Shown here: positions 38,956-46,762 of the stretch, one piece after another
Layout: the number at the start of each line of letters is the position of its first letter
Numbering within the stretch: position 1 is the first letter of the stretch
Assembly: GCF_000063545.1 (NCBI RefSeq)
Contig: NC_009488.1
Coordinates: 1-64,000 of the forward strand
DNA from: Orientia tsutsugamushi str. Boryong
GTDB lineage: Bacteria; Pseudomonadota; Alphaproteobacteria; Rickettsiales; Rickettsiaceae
Length of the DNA stretch: 64,000 nt
Reading direction: 5' to 3'
Notes under the pieces: generated by a model
The model's input: the letters and a program-made list of their open reading frames with translations, nothing else
Told to the model about the DNA's origin: nothing
Databases searched by the model: none
Position numbers and translations under genes: made by a program

Positions 38956-39353
38956 GTATTAGAATTTTGAGGTTTATGATAGGGTTTATTGCTTTAGTCA
39001 AGTTTAGTGATGTATATGCGGTAGAATATGAGTTAGAAGTTGATAATTTGCTGAAGCTTGAGATTTCTGATAGTGGGCCAACAAGAATTAATCTTAAAGA
39101 TGAAAAAATCAATGATATTTTTATGTATCCTCAAAATGCAGCCGAAGTTGTAGTTCATGAGTCTGGATGTTTGTTTATTGCTCCACGAGAAGAAGAAAAG
39201 AAGCTTTATTTAACAGTAATAGGAGAACACAAAACAATTCAAGATTTAATGTTAACTTTTACTCCAAAAACTCCAAGCCATGTAACGCTTATTAATGCTG
39301 CTACAGAAGAAGCTGAAAAGGATAATTCAAAAGGAAAAATAAAATTAGCTTAA
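38952..39353 (+). pseudogene. traK: F-type TraK, shortened
   Basis: TraK is a VirB9-like secretin of the F-type core. The 133-residue frame has a signal peptide (about 1-24, ending VYA) and the N-terminal domain with KLEISDSGPTRINLKDEKIN and a hydrophilic TVIGEHKTIQDLML. A family member has about 240 residues. The end (SKGKIKLA) is followed by noncoding scrap and a beheaded traB, so a deletion has fused the two loci. Confidence 0.83.
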
Positions 39354-39404
39354 AATGCTAGTTTTTACTTTAAAGCTTGTTAAGCTCAGCATCAAGCATA
39401 TTAA

Positions 39405-39929
39405 AACTGCTTCAAAGTAAAATTTCATTATGGAGATATTATTGAAAACAAGGCGGAAGGCTGGTTGATAGGTGAAGATGGACGTTCTGGAATTAAAGGA
39501 ATCGTGGTAGATAAATCGTCTAACATAGCAAGCATGGCTGCATTAAATGGAGTATTTAGCAATATTGCTAAGTTTCTACAAGCTAAGGCTATTAAACCTG
39601 ATATGCTACCAACTTTAAACCTAGTAGCTGGAGGTCATCAACAACAAGAGTTTCAGATTGGAGATGCGCTTCAGTCTGGAGCTTACTCTGGAGCTAGTAA
39701 TGCTTTTGATAAGCTAGCTGATTTTGCTATAAAACAAGCTGATTCTATGAGCCCAGTCGTTCTTATTGCGTCAGGTAGAGTCATCGATGTTGTATTTAAA
39801 AAAGGTTTTGACTTACGTGAGCACAAGAAGAAGCCACATAATTTAACTTATTCACAATCAACTAACAATGAAAAAGTTAATTTGCATAATAAATTCGACC
39901 AATCACAAAAGTTAGAGGAGCATTTATAA
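39405..39929 (+). pseudogene. traB: F-type TraB, N-terminally truncated
   Basis: TraB is the VirB10-like core protein. The frame is open from 39405 and reads KAEGWLIGEDGRSGIKGIVV and NIASMAALNGVFSNIAKFLQ, then a C-terminal SPVVLIASGRVIDVVFKKGF; these are the last 160 residues of the usual 450 or so. The first ATG-less stretch shows that the beginning was deleted. A TTG at 39465 could initiate, but the product would lack the membrane anchor and the outer-membrane domain's start. Confidence 0.82.
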
Positions 39930-40219
39930 TGAAGTTTTTATTATTGCTATTGGGCTGTATGAGCCTAACAAGCTTCTTTTTCGAAAGTAATTTTGATTGT
40001 AAAATTCCTAAAGGGCAAAAATGTAAGTCTTTATATGAAATAAAGAAAATGGCTGCTCAAGGAGTTTTTGACCCTGATAATGTTGAGAAAGTTGAAACAT
40101 CAAAAATTAAATCAAAAAGGCGTTGTGTTCTATACTGTAAGCGATCTAAAGCAGTTCAAGGTGTAGCTGTTGTTAACACTTCACCTAAAAAACCAAAAAT
40201 GAGTGATATTGCAACTTAA
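39929..40219 (+). CDS. traV: F-type TraV-like lipoprotein
   Basis: A 96-residue protein with a lipoprotein signal (LLLLLGCMS, Cys10) and a Cys-containing motif FDCKIPKGQKCKSLYEI typical of TraV, the VirB7-like anchor. It is shorter than family members (about 170), so the C-terminus may be lost, and the C-terminal part is Lys-rich. It overlaps traB by one base (TAATG). Genes normally between traV and traU (traC, traW) are missing. Confidence 0.78.
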   Translation: MKFLLLLLGCMSLTSFFFESNFDCKIPKGQKCKSLYEIKKMAAQGVFDPDNVEKVETSKIKSKRRCVLYCKRSKAVQGVAVVNTSPKKPKMSDIAT

Positions 40220-40257
40220 AAATGATTTATGTGATAATATAGGTTAAATTACTATAT

Positions 40258-41095
40258 CTCTGTACTTTACAAACACTTCAATGCCTGATACTAATGCTTC
40301 TGGTAGACTTATATGTCTTTGTCCTAAGCCAGGGATTCCAATACCTGTACCTGGTATATTCCGGTAGGATTTTGGGAGCCAGTACGCCTTGTAGATGTTA
40401 CAAAGTCGCCAATGTGTATGGTAAGTCTTGGAGGTTTGTCATTTGGAAGTGCTACTCAAAAAGGCATGAAAGATGAGGCTGAAGGAAGTGCTTTTTATCA
40501 CATTCATTGGTATGTCTATCCTGTGATTTATTGGCTGGAAATTTTGCTTGATTTTATTTGTCTGGAAATGGCTGCAGTCGATATAGCATATTTAACAGAG
40601 TTTGATCCATTATGGAGTGATGACGCTAAATCTGCGATTTTAAATCCAGAAACGCTGTTGTTTCAAAATGTAGCTGCTTATCAAGCATGTATAGCTGATT
40701 GCATGAGTTGCAGCGCTGGTTTATTAGCAAGTGATTATGCTTTTTGGTGTGCTGAATGTCAAGGAATGCTTTACCCTTTTACTGGAACAGCTGCGGCGCA
40801 TAATGGTGGAGTTGGAACATCTGTATTAATGGTAAGTAAGTTTATGGCTAGAATGCATAGGCAACTGATGTTATGGGGATATTATGGTTATAAAGGCTTA
40901 TGTGGCAAGTATCCCATGCCTATTATGAAGAAAAGTCAGTATCGACTACAAATGACTTATCCGATTCCAGAAACCAGATCCTGCAAGAGCATAGGCCAAA
41001 CAGAAGCTACATGGCAGGCTGGAAGAGAATTTCCAGTTAATGGTGAAGATTTTGGTTACTTGATTTGGCGAAAAAGAGATTACTGTTTGCTTTGA
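40258..41095 (+). pseudogene. traU: F-type TraU, beheaded and frameshifted
   Basis: TraU is a periplasmic protein of the F mating-pair system. The text starts inside the protein at MPDTNASGRLICLCPKPGI, an AT insertion near 40360 breaks the frame before PVGFWEPVRLVDVTK, and a long frame follows from 40412: LGGLSFGSATQKGMKDE, HWYVYPVIYWLEILLD, LLASDYAFWCAECQGMLYPF, and the end YLIWRKRDYCLL. Cysteine pairs (CSA, CAEC) fit the family. The signal peptide and first 50 or so residues are missing. Confidence 0.87.
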
Positions 41096-41113
41096 TAAGG
41101 GTTAGAGAGGAAT

Positions 41114-41398
41114 ATGGTTATAAGAGTAATGATGTTGATAGTTTTATTATTTGTTAATAATGCTAATGCTTTTTTTTTGAACCAGCTATCTTTACATCCA
41201 AATGTTCAGAATCATTGGACTATAATCGGTAAAGATATTTTTGATAAAGAACAGCAAAATAAAGCTGCTGTGATTTTAAAATTTTCCTCTGAACCAGATG
41301 AAAACACTAAGCGCTACATTCGCCTTCATGGCTTAAAATGGAATAGCTTTCATCAAGAATGGTGCGGCCATGTTAAGGACATTGAGGCCAAAGAATAG
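41114..41398 (+). pseudogene. Chimera: leader of a tra gene fused to the TraD C-terminus
   Basis: Residues 1-22 are a signal peptide (MMLIVLLFVNNANAF), as expected for the gene after traU (trbC or traN). From LHPNVQNHWTIIGKDIFDKE onwards it is nearly identical to the end of the Ti-type TraD at 27320-27555. The frame ends early after DIEAKE because of a small deletion. This proves a large deletion that removed all tra genes between traU and traD. Confidence 0.85.
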
Positions 41399-41505
41399 GT
41401 TTCTCAATGTTTAGTATAGTATAGAACTTGTAGTGTGATATAAAGCATCTAATAGAAGTAGCATACAACACATCAAAAGTAAGATTTCGTGTTGTATATT
41501 CATTA

Positions 41506-42480
41506 TTATTTTACACTATTTTTTAAATTTAATACTTCTTGTATTGATAAATCCGTATATTCAGCAATTGTCTCAACTGATAATTCAGATTTCAATAATT
41601 TTATTGCAAAATCTTTTTTTGCTTCAGCTTTACCTTCAGCTTTACCTTCAGCTTTACCTTCAGCTTTACCTTCAGCTTTACCTTTAGCCTCACCGAGCTT
41701 TATGCCTTTAGCCTCACCGAGCTTTATACCTTCAGCTTTAGCGCGTTCAAGTTTATAATCTTCTACTGCTTTATTATCCCATATACGCTTTAACTCTTGT
41801 TCATAGGTTATTAGTTCGTCTTCGCTCCAATTAAACTGATCTAATGCCTCATACGCTCTTTTGATTATTAAATCTTCACCTATTATTTTATGATATCCAT
41901 CTAATGTTGTTTCTTTTGCATGTTTAAAAAAATAGCACCACTTCTCTGTTATATCACTTAACTCTTCCACTCTATTTTTTTTAAATTTTGGTAATTCTAT
42001 AAAGGTAAATGAAAAGTCCTTTAGATCATGCTCATATGTCTTTTTATCCAATATTACATGCCTTGATATATAGTCTTCTTTGTTTGGAAACAATTTATAA
42101 TCTGCTATAGCTATAAATATAACTTCCTTTAGGTCTGAGTATTTTCCTTCCTTTCCTCTATTTGGTTGCCTACCATATGCTTTTGCTGCATAATACTGCG
42201 CTCTTTTTTCAAATCCTTGTGTAGGATCTACTTGCATTTCTATTATATATTGCGCTCCGTTTTTATCTTTACACAAAACATCTACTATTGATTCTTTTTT
42301 GGACGCTATATCAGCGTCTAATATCGTACCTAAAAACTCTACTTCTGTTATTTCTCTATTCCCTTCAAACAATAATATATCGTTCAGAAAATGTATTAGT
42401 ATGTCCTTGTTTTTTTCTGATCCAAATATCTTTTTAAATGCTACATCATTCTTTGGATCTAAAAATCTTGATAAATGCAT
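41506..42480 (-). CDS. Rpn-family PD-(D/E)XK nuclease with C-terminal repeats
   Basis: A 324-residue member of the Rpn/transposase_31 family, which bind DNA and promote recombination. It has the family start FLDPKNDVAFKKIFG, then IVDVLCKDKNGAQYIIEMQ, which supplies the D-ExQ catalytic signature, and KRAQYYAAKAYGRQ. Near residues 240-282 a repeat region reads AEGIKLGEAKG and then several KAEG units (12 bp each). The end, KLLKSELSVETIAEYTDLS, is the family tail. The protein looks intact and may still cut DNA. It lies in the RAGE accessory part, not in an operon. Confidence 0.9.
   Translation of the reverse strand: MHLSRFLDPKNDVAFKKIFGSEKNKDILIHFLNDILLFEGNREITEVEFLGTILDADIASKKESIVDVLCKDKNGAQYIIEMQVDPTQGFEKRAQYYAAKAYGRQPNRGKEGKYSDLKEVIFIAIADYKLFPNKEDYISRHVILDKKTYEHDLKDFSFTFIELPKFKKNRVEELSDITEKWCYFFKHAKETTLDGYHKIIGEDLIIKRAYEALDQFNWSEDELITYEQELKRIWDNKAVEDYKLERAKAEGIKLGEAKGIKLGEAKGKAEGKAEGKAEGKAEGKAEAKKDFAIKLLKSELSVETIAEYTDLSIQEVLNLKNSVK
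41630..41730 (-). repeat. 12-bp tandem repeats (KAEG) in the rpn gene
   Basis: The reverse-strand unit encodes GKAE, repeated about five times, next to two copies of a 24-bp unit encoding KLGEAKGI. Changes of unit number keep the frame, so protein length can vary without inactivation. Confidence 0.88.
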
Positions 42481-42601
42481 ATATTTTTCATATTTTCTAT
42501 TCTTTTTAAATTATACAACAAAATAACTTACATGAACATTCTCTTATTGAATTTTAATTTCTGCAATTCACTACATTAACCCCCTATTAAACTTTAGTTT
42601 A

Positions 42602-43207
42602 TTAGGTAGCATAAAGCTCACAGTATTTATTTAGCTCTATAGCAATCTCTGGTAATTTAAGGTATTCAGCAAGAGGTATAAATTCTTGCTGCGTTTCTAG
42701 TATGATTTCTTGTCTTCTTTTGGCTGGCTTTATGAATATAGTTTTAATATTATCCAATCTGTCCAATAGTTTGATTAGTAATAGCTCTACTTTATCTTGA
42801 TTCACTAATGTTTTAATCATTTTCATGGAACTGGTTTTCTTACCACATATGTTTCTTATAAGAGCTAGAACTTGCTCGGCAATGTTATTATTAAATTCCA
42901 TTGCTATCTTTTCTTTGGTTAGTTTTGTATCCTCAATTACATCGTGTAATATTGCAGTAATAATTATATCAGTTTTAAAGGTGTGGTCTGATACCATGTG
43001 GGCTACTTCTAATGGATGTGTGTAGTATAGTTCTCCTGTATCTCGCTTTTGATTGCTATGATATTTTTTTGCATAAAATATAGCTTTTTTTACTTTATCA
43101 AGATCAATGTGTTTATTAAAACTATGATTAATCAAGTCCAGCTTATCAAGTAGTTTATTGATATGTTCACAATTTAAAAATGCCAACATTATTTCCTCCA
43201 TCTCCAT
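42602..43207 (-). CDS. (p)ppGpp hydrolase-like HD protein (SpoT/RelA fragment type)
   Basis: A 201-residue protein equivalent to the hydrolase domain of SpoT. Motifs: YTHPLEVAHMVSDH, AILHDVIEDTKLTKE (the HD metal site) and LLIKLLDRLDNIKTI. The synthetase and regulatory domains are absent, as is typical for the many short SpoT-like genes of rickettsial RAGEs. It could lower alarmone levels. The start is at MEMEE or a few codons later (MLAFLNCEH). It precedes the kinase remnants on the same strand in reverse order. Confidence 0.88.
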   Translation of the reverse strand: MEMEEIMLAFLNCEHINKLLDKLDLINHSFNKHIDLDKVKKAIFYAKKYHSNQKRDTGELYYTHPLEVAHMVSDHTFKTDIIITAILHDVIEDTKLTKEKIAMEFNNNIAEQVLALIRNICGKKTSSMKMIKTLVNQDKVELLLIKLLDRLDNIKTIFIKPAKRRQEIILETQQEFIPLAEYLKLPEIAIELNKYCELYAT

Positions 43208-43230
43208 TAATAATTCTAATTTTCAGTTTC

Positions 43231-43737
43231 TCAATGAACTTCTATAGGTATACTATACGTGAAGGCTGTATACTTGCCTTGCTTACTTTCTAGTTTAATT
43301 TTTCCAGTAATTTCATGTATAAACTGTTTAACGAGTAGTAATTCAGATCCTAGTACTGCATAGCTTTTGATATGTAAGTTTCTGAGCTCATTATTTATCT
43401 TTTTCACTTTCTCAGCTGAAATTCCAATTCCATTATTACGAACAATTAATTGTAATATTCTATAATTTGTCTTTTGATTTGTAGAAGGTAGCAAATCAAC
43501 TTCAACACTAATTTCGCTGCATTTACTATTAGTAGCATTGCAAATTAATAGTGTTAGTACTGCCTGTATTTGAATACTATTTACAATGATTAAATCTTTT
43601 ATATCATTTTTAAAATTGCAGCTAAGATTTATTCCTTTATTTTCTGTGAATGGCTTCAGTGCTCTAATATTACATTTACTTTTGCCTGAATACCAAAATC
43701 TCCAGATTTTATAGTATGACTCATAAAATGCTTCCAT
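43231..43737 (-). pseudogene. Histidine-kinase ATPase domain, degenerate
   Basis: 168 residues resembling a HATPase_c domain: an N box region (QAVLTLLICNATNSKCSEI), a G1-type VRNNGIGISAEKV and a G2-like YAVLGSELLLVKQFIHEI. The Asp of the D-x-G-x-G box is replaced by Asn, which should abolish ATP binding. The beginning (MEAFYESYYKIWRFW) has no dimerisation domain. It is one of two tandem, related remnants. Confidence 0.75.
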
Positions 43738-43742
43738 ATCTT

Positions 43743-44118
43743 TTAATTAAGTTGTACTGGTATATCGCAAGTAATAGCTGTGAACTTATTTGCCTCGCTC
43801 TTTATTTCTAATTTGCCACTTAGTTTGTTAACAATGTAATTTGCAAATTCTAGACTCGAGTTTAATATTTCTGGATACTCTAATGCTGGATGCAAATCAG
43901 TAAATTTTGCATTTATTTCTTGTAGTTTTTCTTGTGAAATACCTTTTCCGTTATCACGTACTATGAATCTTAATTCAACTTGCTAACGGTACAAGCATTT
44001 ACTTTATGCCTAATATATTGAATCAAATCTATACAACTTATTCTTGCTAATTTGCCTGCTTCAAGCCGATTATACAGATTTGTTTGTTTCGTTTTTTCTT
44101 CAATATTGTTATTTTCAA
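43743..44118 (-). pseudogene. Second histidine-kinase remnant
   Basis: Reverse-strand text: LYNRLEAGKLARISCIDLIQ, then, after a deletion, VELRFIVRDNGKGISQEKLQ and EFANYIVNKLSGKLEIKSEA, ending at a TAA at 43743. Here the catalytic VRDNGKGIS box keeps its Asp, but the N box is missing. It is related in sequence to the neighbour at 43231, so a duplication took place. Confidence 0.7.
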
Positions 44119-44120
44119 CA

Positions 44121-44345
44121 TTATTCTCCTATGGTTAAGTTTATTAACTTTATCTCAAAATCAAATGAAAGTACTACTCCATCTGTTAGTTCTGCAATTT
44201 TAGTTGCTAAGCTAGAAATATTTGCTTTAAAAGTATCTTCTGTTGTTTGATATAGCATAGATTCAAGAGCCTTATTAGCTTTGTCTTCTAGCATATTTTC
44301 ATTCAAGAGTTCTTCAAAATGTGTTATGCTGTTACATTTATTCAT
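44121..44345 (-). pseudogene. Unknown 74-residue RAGE fragment
   Basis: MNKCNSITHFEELLNENML, then KANISSLATKIAELTDGVVL. It is not recognised. It precedes the kinase remnants on the same strand and may be the front of a two-component protein. Confidence 0.4.
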
Positions 44346-44353
44346 AAAATATT

Positions 44354-44610
44354 CTATGAAGCTATTGCTTCTTCAGATTCTTCGCCAGTTGCAATAGATA
44401 AAATAATTTTATTACTAATAAAGTTTGATAGGGCTTCAATTTCCTGTTTATCAAATTCTTGAGCATTATCTTTTTTCCTTAGATAATCGATTCTATTTAA
44501 TACTACATGTAAATCTTCGTGTAAAATATGAAAATCTTCGTAATATTTAGTATGTTTTATTGCAGAAAGAATACTACTAACTTTAGTAAGCTGTAATATT
44601 TTTTCTTAAT
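44354..44610 (-). pseudogene. Unknown open fragment
   Basis: Without a start codon: ILQLTKVSSILSAIKHTKYY, then FHILHEDLHVVLNRIDYLRK and a tail LSIATGEESEEAIAS. Helical; not recognised. Confidence 0.4.
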
Positions 44611-44636
44611 AGATTACAATATGACAGCATATTCTA

Positions 44637-45093
44637 TGTTCTCATAATTAATAAAAATACATCATGTAGGTCTATTGTAATATTATAGTCTACCCCATCA
44701 TCTTCATCAAAATAAGCATACAAATACCAATCAGAAAGCTCTGACTTCAATAATTACTTAACTTATTAGGTAGGTTTTTAAAGTACTTTTTATAACCATT
44801 TGGATTGATTTGCTTGCACAATAATGGAATAAGGCTATCATGTACAGATGTAAAATTTTCAACGTATGATTTATATTTTTGTAAATCAATTCCAAATTTT
44901 ATTAATACCTTTGCAACTAATACATGAATATCATGGTAAACCATATATCCATAATGTCAAATAGATTGACCGCTTTGCAACCTATCAAATTCAGTACAAA
45001 TCATATCAAATTGCATATATTCCTTATTTTTTTGAAAGAGCATCTCTGCTAAATTATTAGCACACTTTGAGTTTTCATCTATTAGATTCAAAT
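44637..45093 (-). pseudogene. Unknown gene, interrupted by IS5-type copy 3
   Basis: Read from 45093 backwards: ENSKCANNLAEMLFQKNKEY, FDMICTEFDRLQSGQSI, a stop, then MVYHDIHVLVAKVLIKFGID and LIPLLCKQINPNGYKKYF, a frameshift near 44758, and LKSELSDWYLYAYFDEDDG to a stop near 44637. The left half of the gene is cut by the IS at 45094. I do not recognise it. Confidence 0.5.
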
Positions 45094-45908
45094 AGACCTC
45101 TTTCGAAACTGGTTAAGGTAGTTCAAAATTATAAATGCCAGAGATCAAATTAAATCTAAAACCGAATCTTTTACGTCTATTTCGATATTTGTCAGCAATA
45201 ATTTTGAACCGTTTGCATACCAATAACGTTTTCATTAACAACTCATTATCCTGCTAACCAAGATTATTCTTTTTATCATTTTTAGTTAAAGAATTTTTTT
45301 TCTTTGGTAATGCAGAATTATTGTGAATTTTTTGTATACCTTGATATCCTGTATCAGTAATCGCTTTAACCTTAGGATGGATAAGAATTTTGGATTTCTT
45401 AAATAATCTAAAGTCATGTTTTTTACCGTTAGAAAAATCTGTACATATTACTTGGTGCGTTTTCTTGTCTACCACTATTTGAGTTTTTAGTGTATGCCTT
45501 TTCTTCTTTCCTGAATAATAGAATTTTTGTTTTTTTAGGTCTTTCTATAGGAGTCTCAGTAGCATCAATCAAGACTACTTCATAATTCATATCACTCTTC
45601 ATTAGAGCTTTACGACCTGGAAGAGCAGCAAAGTTTGGGTGTTTAACTAGTGTATCTTCTACCCATTTAACAGCTTTATATGCTGAACTTTCACTAATTC
45701 CATAGTTCTGACCTATATGAAAATAAGTACGGTATTCTCTAAGGTATTCTAAGTCCATCAGCAACTGTTCATCGAAATTGAGCTTATTTTTACCCCTACC
45801 TTTTGATTTCTTAAGACCATCAGCTTGTCTCAAAATATCCACCATCTTTGAGAATGTTCCCTTCCTTACTCCTGTTAATCGATGAAATTTTTCATCCTCT
45901 AGAAGTCT
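45094..45908 (-). pseudogene. IS5-type element, copy 3 (internally deleted)
   Basis: Both terminal motifs AGACCTCTTTCGAAAC and AGAAGTCT are present with AAT outside each, but about 70 bases of the 5' end and a stretch of the second frame are deleted. The frameshift region has seven rather than eight A's, so the transposase reads through in the wrong frame. It is inactive. Confidence 0.85.
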
Positions 45909-45917
45909 AATGAGTGC

Positions 45918-46319
45918 TTGCTCAAAAGAAAAAAATTAGCAGAGTTATATTATCCACTAACACAAGAAGATGCAATTATACTGCATTCAATGGCTAGCAA
46001 AAGCTTCAACATATACTTCATAAATCAATTACTGCTGAAATTATCAAATAAATATCCAAACCGTCATTTTGCAAATAAGATAGCAGTGCTAAACCATATG
46101 GCAAAAGCCTTAGCAAATGAATTACTAACTACTTGTAGTTTTGGACCAGCAGTTCGAACTAGTTTTTTTGTTAAATTACTTAAGAATATTACACTAACAG
46201 AATGTGATAAATCAAAGATATTACAAATGTACAAAATGTATATGGATACGAGATTCAAGAATTACAAGTTACACCATTTGAGCAACCTAAAACTGTTTCA
46301 CAGAGAAACAAATCAATAG
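45918..46319 (+). pseudogene. Fragment of the replication-like gene (C-terminal part)
   Basis: LAELYYPLTQEDAIILHSMA, INQLLLKLSNKYPNRHF, IAVLNHMAKALANELLTT. It corresponds to the part of the gene at 33286 after KEWFKRYRLEKFYPLT. Its start is missing, cut off by the IS5 copy 3 boundary, and its end is interrupted at 46317 by a MITE. Confidence 0.6.
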
Positions 46320-46461
46320 ACCCTCTTTCGAAACTGGTTAACGTAGTTCAAAATTATTGCTGATAAATATCGAAATAGACGTGAAAGATTCGGTCTTAGA
46401 TTTAATTTGATCTCTGGTATTTATAATTTTGAACTACGTTAACCAGTTTCGAAAGAGGTCT
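46318..46461. repeat. 144-bp MITE derived from the IS5-type element (copy 1)
   Basis: Perfect inverted ends AGACCTCTTTCGAAACTGG and its complement at the right. One arm is the right end of the IS, including the final transposase codons; the other arm is a copy of that end in reverse. AAT is repeated outside both ends. No coding capacity. Confidence 0.92.
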
Positions 46462-46762
46462 AATGTATTAATACAGCTAATGTAGCAATTCTAGGCTATA
46501 ATTGTCTATTAAATAGTATCTGTTGTAGTGCATTTTTTCATGTTGAGTTATTTTACTTTTTATTTAAATTTTTCTTTATAACTCAACATTTTTTCTTTAT
46601 ATACTTTTTATTCACTACACTTCATATTTTTTCTTATGCTAATCTGGGGTTTATAGTATTAGTCTTATTCTAAAAGCATCATAAATCTGGTAGAGTTATG
46701 TTTGAGGCATCAGCAAAATCTCTTTCAAAATTTGTTACTATAGCTTTACATTAATTATGAGT
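46462..46762. other. Intergenic, a MITE-end stub only
   Basis: A stub of the palindromic MITE end is seen near 46620-46645 (CTTCATATTTTTTCTTATG-CTAATCTGG). No gene. Confidence 0.4.

Larger units (their letters stand above)
38059..40261 (+). repeat. Tra block copy 1, nearly identical to 61798-64000
   Basis: From GTAGCAGAATGAGAAATC onward the two blocks run in parallel with an offset of 23,739 bases to the end of the window. I saw one difference in the first 60 bases (a silent A/G in traL); the deduced proteins are the same. The left borders differ sharply just before the shared block, where different integrases stand. Confidence 0.95.

Noticed and set aside
40294-40476. 60-residue frame before traU
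   Set aside because: It is a shifted reading of the traU N-terminal region created by the AT insertion.
41630-41730. Regular 12-bp repeats considered as a CRISPR
   Set aside because: Units are contiguous without spacers and in frame inside a coding sequence.
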